The translations under genes were made by a program, and so were the position numbers. Under the pieces are notes generated by a model, which saw only the letters and a program-made list of their open reading frames with translations, was not told the DNA's origin and did no database searches. From positions 34,114,821-34,178,820 of the forward strand of contig CM069590.1 in NCBI GenBank assembly GCA_035771175.1: a stretch of 64,000 nucleotides of DNA, in the 5' to 3' direction. Every line of letters begins with the position of its first letter. The first letter of the stretch is position 1. Positions 32,269 to 43,431 of this stretch are shown here, one piece after another. The stretch is from Paratinospora sagittata. Lineage: Eukaryota > Streptophyta > Magnoliopsida > Ranunculales > Menispermaceae.

Positions 32269-32790
32269 TCAAGGTGGCTCATCATGAAGTATCGCCTTGA
32301 CTTTTGTTGGATCTTTTCCGAAGTGTTGCTTGAACCGCGTCTTCTTGGCCCAAAGGAGACAACTATTATTATGCTTGACCTCTCTTAAATGATGATGCAA
32401 TGTATTGTCTTCTTCATGTGGTAGCCAATATGGGTCTATCCACACCAAAGGAGGTGGGCCATCCAAACTCTCCAAATTTTCCTTATAGCTCTCCAAGGCA
32501 TCTTTGTTTGTAGACTTATCATAAGCCTTGAGAGAACATTCTTCACTTGTTTCCTTCACATCTATCCAGTGGCAACTAGTTTTCTTTTCAGGAGCTTTGG
32601 GTGTATTATAAATGTTGAACATCATTTTTTCTTCGTTCACCCTTAAAGTAAGTTTACCAAGCTCCACGTCTATTAAAGCTCGCCCGGTAGCAAGGAACAA
32701 TCTCCCTCCTCTTCCATATCTAGCACTACAAAATCTGCTGGGAAGATGAATTTGTCTACCTTCACAAGTACATCTTCTATAATCCCCCAA
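32269..32790 (-). pseudogene. element D protease end with unusual C-terminal tail
   Basis: The frame reads LATGRALIDVELGKLTLRVNEE, the end of the Athila/Tat protease, then NIYNTPKAPEKK and about 100 residues with no RT resemblance: GPPPLVWIDPYWLPHEE, LREVKHNNSCLLWAKKTRFK and FGKDPTKVKAILHDEPP at the C-terminus. It ends at a stop at 32269, about 15 codons before the conserved hairpin block. Relative to E (ILGRPFLAIGRALIDV) some eight codons are missing at the join with 32673-34154, with a frame change. I do not recognise the tail; it may be specific to non-autonomous elements. Confidence 0.6.
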
Positions 32791-34154
32791 GGATAGTTGA
32801 TTGATCGGTCTGCCAGTTGCAATGAGATTGTGGTGGGCTTCACCTCACCAAGTCCAAGCTTCCTGAAAATGTACAGAGGCATTAAGTTAATGCTAGCACC
32901 TAAATCACATAACACATTATCAAAAGAAGAAGAACCAATGACACAGGGGATAGAAAAACTCCCTAGATCCTTGAGTTTCTGGGGCAGCTTCTTCTGTATG
33001 ATGGCACTGCATTCCTCTGTGAGCTTGACAGTCTCAAATTCTTCTAACTTTCTCTTTTTCATCATCACATCCTTCTTGAATCTTGCATAATGAGGCATCT
33101 GCTCCAGTGCATCTGCAAAAAAAATGTTGATGTGAATTTTCTTGAAAATGTCTAAGAATTTTACAAACTGATCATCTAGCTTCTTCTTTGCAAAACATTG
33201 GGGAAAGGGCAATGGAGGTTTAAGAATAGATGGGTTGTTCGGAAAAGTGATACGACCCGAAACATAGTCATTCTTCTTCGCCTCTTTTTCTTTCTCAATG
33301 GCAACTTCTTTGTCGTTATTCAAGTAATTTTTCTCCTTTTGTACTTCTTCTTGCATAGGTGATGATGATGATGATGGCACAAATGATGAAAAGGGATTAG
33401 ATAGTGGAGAACCATTTTCAACTTCTTTACCACTTCGCAGTTTGGTGGCCATACATTGCTCCTTTAGGTTCACCTCTGTGTTGCTCAGGAAGGAGCCTCT
33501 TTGTTGGGCACTTATGGCTGAAGCAAGTTGCCCAATTTGCAATTCCATATTCTTCATTGAGGCTTCCAAGCTATCTATCCTTGAATCAGCCCTATCTTGT
33601 CTCACCTCAAATTTTGCTATATACCCACTTAAAAGCTCCTCCAATGAAGGTTTCTTCTCTTGTGATGGCATAGATATACCTGGTGGTGGAGGATTCAGAA
33701 CATTCCTATTATTGGAATAGGAAACTTTCTCATGATTCCTCACTCCTGAATAGTGTTGATTTGGCACTTGAACATTGCTTCTGTAATTATATCCTCTATT
33801 GTTCAAGTAATTGGCCTGTTCAGTAGTTGTGGAGGGTTCACCAGACATATAGCCCATACTTGTTGCTCCTTGCTCTACAGATGGCTTCATACCTTGAAGA
33901 GATGCAATCTGATGTGATATACTTGACAACTGTGCTGAAATAGCAGTAATGTGATCAACCTCAAATATACCAGCTTGGGCCACCTTCTTCACAATTGATC
34001 TCTCACTAGGAATCTCATAAGTGTTGGAGGCCATTTCTTCTATCAAGGTAAAGGCATCATCAACTGTTTTACCCATTAAAGTACCGTCAGCCAGTGCATC
34101 CACCAATGTCCTAGTGGGAACTATCATACCATTGTAAAAGATTTGCAATTGCAT
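32673..34154 (-). pseudogene. element D gag C-terminal part and protease
   Basis: A 493-codon open stretch, the longest in the window. It starts in gag (FYNGMIVPTRTLVDALADG, AFTLIEEMASNTYEIPSE), passes a Gln/Ser-rich region and LEASMKNMELQIGQLASAIS (short coiled coil), then NTEVNLKEQCMATKLRSGKE and a Lys/Glu-rich linker, and ends in the protease with CDLGASINLMPLYIFRKLGLG, active-site DLGA intact. There is no zinc knuckle, as in other Athila/Tat gags. It ends by frameshift just before the usual ILGRPFL motif. This reading is unusually well preserved compared with its neighbours. Confidence 0.8.
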
Positions 34155-34723
34155 CCAGTTTTGAAATCTCTCCCAAGTTTCATGAAGAGATTCTGACTCA
34201 ATCTGCTTAAATTAGCCTATTTCTGCCCTCATTTGAGTTGTCTTTGTTGGTGGGAAGAATTTTTGAAGGAATTTTTGAACTAGCTCCTCCCATGCGTTCA
34301 CACTACCTGGTTGCAACCCTTGCAATCATGCCTTTGCTTTGTCCCGAAGAGAGAATGGAAAAGCCTCAAACGAATTACATCTTATCCAACACCATTCTAC
34401 TTTATTGTATCACACTTTTCCAAGAATGATTGGAGATGGATCATAGGGTCTTCAGCTGGAGAACCACCATATTGATGTTGTTGAACCATGGTAATCAAAG
34501 CTGGCTTCAACTCAAAATTATTGGCTGTTACTCGTGTCCTCACGATCCCCGAATAGTTATCTTGAATTACGGGTTTGAAGTAATCCCGCAATAACATTTG
34601 ATTGTTTTCATTGTTGGGCTCCATTGCCTCTTGCTCAATTCTTCTATCTCTTCTAATTAGTCTCAAAGCTCTCTCTATCTCAGGATTTAATGGTACTAAT
34701 TCGGCACTCCGAGAACGTCTCAT
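34155..34723 (-). pseudogene. element D gag N-terminal part
   Basis: Start ATG at 34723 (MRRSRSAELVPLNPEIERAL). The frame holds NNENNQMLLRDYFKPVIQDN, then ANNFELKPALITMVQQHQYGG and LQSFLEKCDTIK, the N-terminal gag domain shared with E (39452) and F (61951). It stops near 34397. The following 240 bases read EELVQKFLQKFFPPTKT and SESLHETWERFQ but contain a stop (IG*FKQ), so the gag is split in two. Confidence 0.8.
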
Positions 34724-34841
34724 ATACCACGTGTCCTGCCAATCACAATCAAAGAGAAAAAATTAGAAAAATTCAAAAAAATAAAAGTCTAAATTAAAAT
34801 TCAAACCTATTACTTTTGATATTGATAGAAAAGTAAACAAT

Positions 34842-34859
34842 TCCCCGGCAATGGCGCCA
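34842..34859 (-). other. primer binding site, Asp tRNA type (D)
   Basis: Sense TGGCGCCATTGCCGGGGA, one base from TGGCGCCGTTGCCGGGGA, the complement of the Asp tRNA 3' end used by Athila/Tat elements. Confidence 0.85.
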
Positions 34860-34865
34860 AAAACT

Positions 34866-36083
34866 TGGTCATGATTTTATCGCAAGTGCACGACAATAAA
34901 GTTATAATATACCGATTCTGAGTCGTGTTATCGTGTCCATAGGGAATTGTTACCATATCAACTACCATTTCACAGGTTTTAAACTTTATCTAGATAATCA
35001 AAAAGAGATATTAAATGAAATAAAGTGCCGGAAATTAAATGAAATTAAAGAAATTTAAATTAAGGAAAATTCAATTATGGAATGGATCTAGAGAATCGAC
35101 TTCACTTAGTTGCAAATCAAAATTAATTGGAATGATTCATTGTTAAATTCATTTTTCCAGATTTATAGATCAAATCCAATGGTCATCAATCCCTTCTCTT
35201 GAGTGCCGGATTGAAATTTATAATTGAAATTGGGTCTCGATCTCTCGATAAAGATCCCTTTCTCAATTATGCTCTAAACTCTAGGGATTTTTAAATGATC
35301 TCATAAAATCTTATAAATCTCTCGATCCTATAGAAATTTCATGTCACAATTATCATTTTTCAACCTAAAGAACCCTCTCTCGAGCGCCGCCCCTTAGATC
35401 TAGGTTCATTCAATTCATGATCAGTCAATTGAAAGCATTAAATACAGAAAATCATGAATAAACCATAAAAAATTGCATTATCAATGAAATAAATCCACAA
35501 TCAATCCATCAAAAACAACTAAGATCCATCTATTCTCTAGAATTCAAATTTAGTTCATATCTTGGAGAAGAAAATACAAAATGAGATAGAAAACATCAAA
35601 ATCCTCTATAAAATGTGCTACAGCGCCCAAAATAGTATTTGCCCCCTTTTTTTCTCTTGTCCAACCTTTATTCTTGTGCACTTCCTTGTATACTTATCGC
35701 ACATGTTCTTGGCCACTTTTCTTCATTGTTTTAACCTCATTTCACCACACTTTAAAGCTCTTATTCACCTACAAAACATCACACAAAAGCAAGTAAATCC
35801 ATCATACTAATCACATGCTAAAACTCAAAATGCAACTATGTACTAAAAATGCAACATGAAAAGTAATAACATGAAAATGGCACTAATAATTTTTGAAAAA
35901 ATTCGTAAAAATCATATTTATTTTCATAAAATAACTTAATGCATTTTATTCATGAAAACCACTAAAATGATCCTAAGACACAAAATATGAAAAATATCCC
36001 AAAAACACCTAAAAATTGGGAAAATGCTTCTAAAAACCTAATAAAAATCCTACAAATTACTATGTATAGAACTCAACTTATCA
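34866..36083 (-). repeat. element D 5' LTR
   Basis: TGGTCATGATTTTATCG...CTCAACTTATCA on the + strand, 1,218 bases; sense start TGATAAGTTGAG, shared with solo LTR I at 51651. It has a TATA-like sense ATTTTATAGAGG (about 35602-35613) with GGGCGCTGTAGC just upstream. Landmarks CTCTCGATAAAG and the GAGCGCCGCCCC stretch (35380) are shared with E and F LTRs. Open stretches inside are noncoding. Confidence 0.8.
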
Positions 36084-36650
36084 GATTTCAATGGTATACA
36101 TGTTTATATATAAATGAAAATGTGGAGATTTATGTGAGAAATATTCATTGAGCTAGTTGAGTTCACCCCATTTCCCCATTTTTCTCAAGTTCAGATCTAG
36201 AAGTGAAGGGCAAGGCTTTGTCTGCGAGAGACTTCTCCTTCTTTTTGGATGTAGGTTTTTTTATAATTTGGGGACTTGGGAGTGTATATTTTGTTATTTT
36301 GGTTTATTTTGTTCTTTTGGAACTTGTATATAAATTATCACTTTACATATGTATATAACACATAGACTATATATGGACTATATATGACTTCTTTGGGATG
36401 GTGCACTCTTGGTTGAGTTCCATATGGATATTTTTGTAGATATTGAACCATGTGTACAGGATGGATCTAATCTTGTTATAATTTGGATGATGGATTTAAT
36501 TTTGGTTCAATTATTTATTGTTATATACATGTTGTATTTGTTTTAGGTATTTTTTGCAAGAGGCTTAGCAGTGCTTCAGGTTTTGTCATGTAGTGGCATT
36601 ATCTAGGGTACTGTGCCGGTCGTGATGTCACCCAGTGAGGGGTCACAACA
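36084..36650 (+). repeat. chromovirus LTR 3' part L2
   Basis: Ends CTAGGGTACTGTGCCGGTCGTGATG...GGGGTCACAACA, homologous to L1 (5649-6091). It starts exactly where LTR D ends, so D interrupted it; M (30055-30850) is the likely other half. TATATA-rich text at 36350-36390 is noncoding. Confidence 0.65.
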
Positions 36651-37054
36651 TGATACCAATATAATATAAAGAATCATAGCAAGTTATGATCATGAAGAAA
36701 CAATATATCATATATATGTATCATCATCACATTACGAAATGGATATACATGTATGTCAAAATAAAAATACAAAATATATACATGTATGACCTAGACAAAA
36801 ATACACAAAGTTTCTCCTCCTGAGAATGTGTGTTCGTTCTTTATCTATCTCCCCATGTCTCTAAACTCTCCCCTGTCTCTACACATTCACCCTCTTTTGA
36901 ATCATCAGAAAGAGGGGAATCAAGGCGTGTGGACAACTAGAGGGGAGGGAAGTTGTGCGAGTGACTCTAGATCGGAGGGATGTGTGTTGGCTCAGTTCAG
37001 ATTAGAAACGAGAACAGTCGCCGCCGAACAGGTTGGTGATTGGACCTCTGGTGT
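36651..37054. other. unassigned segment between two LTRs
   Basis: 404 bases. The first half is AT-rich with TATATATG words; the second half (36900-37050) is richer in G and C and differs from all other parts of the window. An 82-codon open stretch on + crosses into LTR G and looks like chance. It may be a relic of the DNA into which LTR G inserted. Confidence 0.35.
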
Positions 37055-37814
37055 TGTCACGATGCCCCCTCGGTAGGGTGACCTCATGACCGACACAGAA
37101 TACTATACACTGTACATACCATGTATACAATGTACAATACACTATCACCCTCATCAAAATACACAATCTTCAAAAATATTTCGTCAACATGTCCCCATAA
37201 AATGGACATCTCACACAATTTCTTAATATACCACAATTCAAATCACATATATAACCTAATAATTTCAACCCCCATTGATAATACCATTCTATTTTCCATA
37301 TGTATAACCTCATCTATGCTCATGTGATCATTATCAAAAGTATTTACATCATCCAACTCTTTGTCATAACAGTATTTCATATCCCAAAATATCAAGCTAC
37401 AATTTATGTTATCTCCCCTCTCATTCTAGTGATAATTTATATATATAACATGATAATTATACATAACAAAAGTAAACAGGTTTAAACCACTTCCTCCATT
37501 TACATACATTCAAAGAAGAGTTTGAAAAGCCTCTACTCTTCTCTTGCCTTTCTACTCTTCTCTTGCCTTTCCTTTCCCCTTAGGGTCTTTACCTGAAATA
37601 TTGGAGGGAATTGGGTGAGTTACAACAAGCTCAATGAATATTTCCTGTCATGACATTTATATGCATTTATGTAAACATGAATTTTAAATCATTCAAACAC
37701 TTAGTAAACTCGTGCAATGTTCAAATACAACATATATGCTTGCAACATAATTTGGAGATTTTATGCAACATGTTTAATAAAACATGCATAATTTTTAACA
37801 AAATTCACTATCTC
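37055..37814 (-). repeat. chromovirus LTR G, left part
   Basis: Starts TGTCACGATGCCCCCTCGG, then GACCTCATGACCGACACAGAA, the same opening as LTR C (GACATCATGACTGGCACAGAA). A perfect 19-base tandem duplication (TCTACTCTTCTCTTGCCTT) lies at 37532-37569. Interrupted at 37814 by element E; continues at 47454. 37810-37814 is E's target duplication ATCTC. Confidence 0.75.
37810..37814 (+). other. target-site duplication of E, left copy
   Basis: ATCTC, repeated at 47454-47458. Confidence 0.9.
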
Positions 37815-38137
37815 TGATAGTTGCATATTTAGATAGGTTATAAAGCATGTTTTAGGTATGTTTTAGGACATTTCATGCATTAGTTTGATGTGTTTATGTT
37901 AGTTTTAATGCATTTGATAGTTTAGGAATAAATTTGTTTTTATGCATTAATTTGGTTTATTAGTTTAGAATTTGATCCATTTCTTAATTTAGTGTGTTAT
38001 TGATTTGATTTGTTTTGTAGATGTTTAGATGTGTTAGTCATGGTTTTGGATGATGAAAATATGTACAAGCAGTTGTAAATAAGAAGCATGAAGAATACAT
38101 GTCAAAAAGGTGCTAAAAACGCCCAAAACACGTCCTG

Positions 38138-38151
38138 AGCGCCGCAGCGCT
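38138..38151 (+). repeat. U3 hairpin of E 5' LTR
   Basis: Stem AGCGC/GCGCT, four-base loop CGCA. The 3' LTR has AGCTC/GAGCT with loop CACG at the same place (about 46290-46303). Confidence 0.6.
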
Positions 38152-38420
38152 ACACAAAAGCCAACTGTGCGATTGTTTTGTTTCGGCCATAACTTTCTCA
38201 ATTTGACTCCGAATTGGACGTGGTTTGTTTCTATGCATTACTTACTTGAAATAATACAATATGGAAGGGTTTTTAGGTTTATTTGGAGTGGAGAACAAGA
38301 AGAAAAACAGTTAGGAAGAAAGCGGATGTGCAATTCAAAATAGAAACTTTCAAAATTTGTTGCAAACTTTCCTAATTCAACTTGGACTTCTCTTGGACGA
38401 CTTCCTATTTTCATGGGCAC

Positions 38421-38430
38421 ATAAATATAT
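38421..38430 (+). promoter_or_regulatory. TATA-like element of E 5' LTR
   Basis: CACATAAATATATC, conserved in the 3' LTR (46559-46572), about 270 bases downstream of the hairpin. Confidence 0.5.
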
Positions 38431-39320
38431 CATTGTTTAGGGTTTTAAGAGAGGAGATACACTAGAGAAGTGGGAAAAACGGCTAGGAGTGAAGGAATGC
38501 GAAGAAGACGACTTGGACGCAAGGAGGATTCGACAAGTTCAATAGCGGCTAGTTTGAGTTTTGCATGTTTTATTTCTTGTTTCTCAACATGTTTTGGATT
38601 TCATTAGTCCAACTGATGAACTAACTTGTTAATCTAGAGAGGAGATAGATTTTATATTAGATTTTATGCAATAATATTAGTTTTTATTTATTTTCAACGA
38701 TTTATTCTTGATTTTTTTATATTTCTTCATGCTTAATGCTTTTGATTTCTTGGCCACGGATCAAATGATCATAGACTTGGGGGGCGGCAGTCAATAGAGG
38801 GTTCAGTAGGTTTGAACATAAGAAATATGATATGAGATGGTCGTAGTATCGATAGGTATGCGATGCCTCATGAAGTTATAGGAAAATCATAAAGTGTAAT
38901 GCATTGCTATTATATGGTTTTTATCGATAGATCGAAATTATATTTTGGTAATAGATTCTAATGTGGCACTCGACAGAGGGTGTTAGAAACTATAGGATTT
39001 TGACTTATAAACGTGAATAATGATTTGATAATTACCATGATCAATATTGCATAATTGATAATTAGGTGAAATCCAATGTCTAGGTATTTTAATATTGATT
39101 TTTCTCCTGGAAATTCTAATACTTATTATTTTATTCATTGCTTTAGTTTAAATATTAGTTTAGTTTATTGATCATTAAAATTTTGTTTTCTAGATAAAGT
39201 TAGGGCTAGGAACGATATAATTAGTGTAGTAACACTATCCTTGAGGACGACACCCGATTCTCATCGGTTTATATTATAACTTGGCAACCGTACACTTGCA
39301 GTATGCACCCATCAAGTTTT

Positions 39321-39338
39321 TTGCACCGTTTTCGGGGA
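39321..39338 (+). other. primer binding site, Asp tRNA type (E), diverged
   Basis: TTGCACCGTTTTCGGGGA, 14 of 18 matches to the Asp-tRNA complement, six bases after the LTR end. Confidence 0.75.
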
Positions 39339-39451
39339 TTGATATTAGTTTATACTATTATTGTGTTTTCGAGCTTTGATTTTAATTTAGATTTTATTTG
39401 TTATTTCCTGAATTTTTCCTTCTTTTTCTTTCTTGTAGGTTTGCCACGTGT

Positions 39452-40209
39452 ATGCGGCGATCAAAAAGCTTTGAGATAGTACTGTTTGATTCTGAGATTG
39501 AGAGAACGTTTGGAAGACTAAGAAGAGAAAGAAGAGTAGGCACTGAAACAATGGTGGATAATCCAAATCAATTGACGTTGAGGGATTATTTCAAACCAGT
39601 TATCAACGACAACTACTCGAGCATTGTTCGCACTCACATAAATGAGCACAATTTTGAGTTGAAGCCGGCTTTCATCTCGATCGTCCAACATCAACAATTC
39701 GGAGGTTCCCCTATGCAAGATTCAACTATCCACATCACCGCTTTCTTGGAGATGTGTGACACTGTGAAGATGATTGGTGTTCCTTAAGACACAATTAGAC
39801 TAAGGTTGTTCCCGTTCTCACTTCGGGACAAGGCATGAGCATGGTTTCAATCCTTGCAACCAAATAATATAGCAACATGGAAGGACATGGTATACAAGTT
39901 TCTACATAAGTTTTTTCCCCGCCCCAAAACCGCCCCACTACGAGCTGAAATTGGGCAATTCAAGCAACAAGAGTCAGAGTCTCTATATGACTCTTAGGAG
40001 AGGTTCAAGGAGTTGTTGAGGAAATGTCCTCAACATGGGTTTCAAGATTGGTTATAGCTTCAACTTTTTTATAATGGGATGACATTTTCTACAAGGACTC
40101 TAGTAGATGCGGCTTCCGGTGGTTCATTATTGTCCAAGACTACTCTTGAGGCATTTAGCTTGTTGGAGGATAGGCTACCAATACCTATGAAGTTCCAGGG
40201 GCAAGATCC
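39452..40209 (+). pseudogene. element E gag N-terminal part
   Basis: The start ATG at 39452 (MRRSKSFEIVLFD) aligns with those of D and F. The frame holds NQLTLRDYFKPVINDNYSS, HNFELKPAFISIVQHQQFGG and ITAFLEMCDTVKM, then a stop at 39787. Past it the same frame reads RLRLFPFSLRDKA, WFQSLQPNNIATWKDM, FLHKFFPRPKTAPLRAEIGQ and RFKELLRKCPQHGFQDWL, with stops at DKA*AWF, YDS*ERF and WL*LQL. This is the conserved Retrotrans_gag domain. Confidence 0.85.
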
Positions 40210-41520
40210 ATGGTGAAGAAGGTAGGCGGGTTACATGAAGTAGATCCTATCACATCCCTTTCGGCACAAATTTCAAGCCTTTCACATCAACATACTTCAC
40301 TTACCACTCAAAGTGCACAACCATCTATTAAAAATGCAGCGGCGTTGAATTTGGGCTATTCGGGCAATGAAGCATTGGAGGAGCGAATACAATTCATCAA
40401 TCGGGGGTACAATTATAGAAACAATCAAGGTGTGCCAAATCAATACCACCCGGGTGTTCGTAATCATGAGAATTTCTCCTATGCCAATACAAGGAATGCC
40501 TTACAACCTCCACCGGGTATCTACACTCAAGCACAAGATAAGAAGTCTACTAGTGATGAGTTGATGAATTCTTTCATAATGGAGACAAGGGCTTCTATCA
40601 AGAACTTAGAGGTGCAAGTGGGGCAACTAGCATCATAGATGAGTACCCAACAAAGGGGGCTACTACCTAGCAACACTGAGGTGAATCCTAAAGAGCAATG
40701 TAACGCCATCACATTGAGAAACGAAAGAGAAGTAAATGGGGCTGACTTGAATAGTCAGCACATAACACCTCCACCACCTTTGCAAGATGAGGACTACGAG
40801 CCTATGAATGAAGAAAAGACAAGTGAAAAGAAGGAAAAGTTGAATGAGAGGGAGAAGCCAAAAGAGAGGCCTTATATGCCGGGTTCAATAACATTTTCTG
40901 ATAACCCTCCCATTCTCAAACCAGCCCTCCCATTCCCTCAAAGATTTCAAAAGAAGAAGCTTGACGAGCAATTCACCAAGTTTCTAAAAATTTTCAAAAA
41001 GATTCACATTAACATCCCTTTTGTAGAGGCACTGGAACAAATGTCAAACTACATGAAGTTTATGAAGGATGTTATATCAAAAAAGAGGAAGTTGGAAGAT
41101 TATGAGACAGTGAAGCTTACGGAGGAGTGTAGTGCCATACTACAAAAGAAGCTACCTCAAAAGCTACAAGATCCAGGGAGTTTCACTATGCCTTGCACTA
41201 TTGGTTCTTTAAATTTCAATAAAGCTTTGTGTGATTTAGGTGCAAACATGAACTTAATGCCTTTGTCAATTTTCAGGAAATTAGGGCTTGGCGAGGTGAA
41301 GCCAACTACAATATCTTTGCAACTAGCAGATCAATCACTTACATACCATCGGGGGATCATTGAGGTTGTGCTAGTGAAGGTGGACAAGTTCATCTTCCCT
41401 GTGGACTTTGTAGGTTTGGACATGAAAGAAGATGGCGATATTCCTCTCATACTTGGGCGGCCATTCTTAGCTATCGGGAGAGCTTTGATAGATGTGCAAC
41501 ATGGCGAGCTTACCTTGTGA
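40210..41520 (+). pseudogene. element E gag C-terminus and protease
   Basis: Two open stretches in one frame (40210-40638 and 40639-41520) are separated by a single stop at 40636. The first contains LHEVDPITSLSAQISSLSH, QYHPGVRNHENFSYAN and IKNLEVQVGQLAS. The second starts STQQRGLLPSNTEVNPKEQC, has an acidic linker, then PGSITFSDNPPILKPALPFP and the protease with CDLGANMNLMPLSIFRKLGLG and LILGRPFLAIGRALIDV. The active-site DLGA is present, so the protease domain itself looks intact. It would cut the polyprotein. Confidence 0.85.
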
Positions 41521-43060
41521 GTGAATGATGAAGAAGTGTTGTTTAACATATACAAGACTCTTAAATTTCCATTGGAGGAGAATACATGTCACCGAATTGA
41601 GGTAGCGAACGTGGTTGATGCATGTGTGACCGAGGTACATGAGGAGGCTACACCTGGAGATCTTTTAGAGAAGTTTCTTGTGAGTTCGATATCTAGAGAC
41701 GAGGCCTTACATGATGAAGTCCAGTATTAAGCCTTAGCTCTTGAGGCCTACAATCCTGAGAGTACAATCACCAAAACGGAAGATATTGAAGCTTCTCCAC
41801 CACCCGAGCTAGTAGAGTCTTCACCAAAGTTGAAGCCCTTACCGGAGCATCTTCGCTATGAATTTTTGGGTGAGCAGTCGACTATGCCAGTCATCATATC
41901 ATCGACATTGTCTAGTATGGAGGAGGAGAAGCTATTACGCATCTTGAGAGAGTATAAATCTGTTTTGGGGTGGTCCATTACTGACATCATGGGGATAAGT
42001 CCTTCCATTTGTATGCATAAGATCTTGATGAAGGAATCCTACAAGCCTTCAAATGTGCATCAACGAAGGCTAAATCTACCCATGAAGGAGGTAGTAAAAG
42101 CTGAAATCTTGAAGTGGTTGAAGGCGGGAATTGTGATGCAATATCGGATAGTTCGTGGGTAAGTCCAGTTCACGTAGTACCCAAGAAAGGTGGTATGACT
42201 GTGGTGATGAATGATAATAATGAGCTAATTTCTATTAGACCTGTGACGGGCTGGAGAGTTTGCATAGACTACCGGAAGCTCAACTAGGCCACAAGGAAAG
42301 ATCACTTTTCTTTTCCTTTTATTGATCAAATGTTAGATCGGTTGGCGGGCTTCCATTACTATTATTTTTTAGATGGGTATTCAGGGTATATAATCAGATA
42401 GCCATCACCCTGGAAGATCAAGAGAAGACTACATTCACTTGCCCGTATGGTGCTTTTGCTTTTCGGCACATGTTGTTTGGATTATTTAATGCATCGACGA
42501 CTTTTCAACGATGCATGATGGCTATATTTGCTGATTTGGTGGAGGACATCATGGATGATTTTTTGGTTTTTGGGTCCTCATTTGATCATTTCTTACATAA
42601 CCTCTCCCTTGTGTTGAAGAGGTGTCAAGAAATGAACTTTGTGCTTAATTGGGAAAAATGTCACTTCATGGTGTATGAGGGAATTTTTCTTGGACACAGA
42701 ATTTCTTCTAAGGGGCTGGAGTTAGACAAGGCAAAGATTGTTACTACTGAAAAGCTTCCACATCCGAAGAGTGTTAAGGACATAAGAAGTTTCTTGGGGC
42801 ATGCGTGGTTTTATAGAAGATTCATAAAGGACTTTTCCAAGTTTGCAAAACCTCTTTACAACCTACTTGAGAAAGAGACTCCATTTGTATTTGATGAGCA
42901 TTGTGAGGAAGCTTTTGAGTTGATCAAGAAAGCTTTGATATCAGCACCTATCATGGTGATACCAGATTGGAGTGAACCGTTCGTGATCATGTGTGATGCG
43001 AGTGACTATGCAGTAGGAGTGGTTATGGGCAAAGGAGAGAGAAGATGTTTCGAGCAATCT
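41521..43060 (+). pseudogene. element E reverse transcriptase
   Basis: After a stop, 41521-41730 and 41830-42162 give the link: FNIYKTLKFP, PLPEHLRYEFLG, ILREYKSVLGWSITDIMGIS, SICMHKILM and EILKWLKAGIV. The RT palm then reads WRVCIDYRKLN, PFIDQMLDRLAG, YGAFAFRHMLFGLFNA and VEDIMDDFLVFG, keeping the MDDF Asp pair. The thumb reads VLNWEKCHFMV and KDIRSFLGHAWFYRRFIKDFS. Breaks: frame change near 42150, stop near 42285 and an altered LDGYSGY stretch near 42370-42400. Confidence 0.85.
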
Positions 43061-43431
43061 ACTATGTGAGTAGGACACTTGATGAGGCTCAACAAAATTA
43101 CACTACAACCGAGAAGGAATTACTAGCGGTGGTCTTTGCTTGTGATAAGTTTAGATCCTACATCATTGGGTCTAAGGTGATTGTCTACACCAACCATGCC
43201 GCCATCCGCTACTTATTTGAGAAGAAGGATGCAAAGCCTCGGTTGATTCGATGGGTCCTTTTACTTCAAGAGTTTGATATGGAGATTAGAGACGAAAAGG
43301 GAAGTGAAAATGTTGTAGCCGAACATCTATCTCGATTGCAATATGAAGAGGAAGACAAGTGCTTATCGATCCTTGAGACTTTCCCGGATGAGCAATTGTA
43401 TGAATTGGTGGGAGTGAAAGTTCCATGGTAA
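42960..43431 (+). pseudogene. element E RNase H
   Basis: FVIMCDASDYAVGVV leads in, with a frame change near 43030-43050; 43045-43431 continues RAIYYVSRTLDEAQQNYTTT, EKELLAVVFACDKFRSYI, VIVYTNHAAIRYLFEKKDAK and VVAEHLSRL. The usual YTDHAA has Asn for Asp, and VVADHLSRL has Glu for Asp, so two catalytic-region acids are changed. Inactive. Confidence 0.85.

Larger units (their letters stand above)
30850..36083 (-). mobile_element. Athila/Tat-like gypsy element D, gag-protease only
   Basis: Minus-strand element with 5' LTR 34866-36083, Asp-tRNA primer site, gag, protease and a 3' noncoding region homologous to that of element E. Reverse transcriptase, RNase H and integrase are absent: the reading after the protease goes to a unique tail and then directly into the conserved post-pol block at 32209. 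The 3' LTR is missing and the left border is uncertain. It sits between LTR parts M and L2 (same orientation), which it probably split. Confidence 0.75.
37815..39314 (+). repeat. element E 5' LTR
   Basis: TGATAGTTGCATATTTAGAT...CAGTATGCACCCATCA, 1,500 bases. U3 hairpin AGCGC-cgca-GCGCT lies at 38138-38151 and a TATA-like ATAAATATAT at 38421-38430. A 77-codon open stretch at 38110 is LTR sequence. Confidence 0.95.

Noticed and set aside
33404..33720. Open stretches on + opposite the D gag
   Set aside because: Shadows of the 493-codon gag-protease frame on the minus strand.
36651..36660. TGATACCAAT after LTR L2 as a minus-strand primer site
   Set aside because: It lacks the GCTC part of the complement and lies on the wrong side of a + oriented LTR.
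36828..37076. 82-codon open stretch on +
   Set aside because: It runs into the start of LTR G (37055) and has no recognisable domain.
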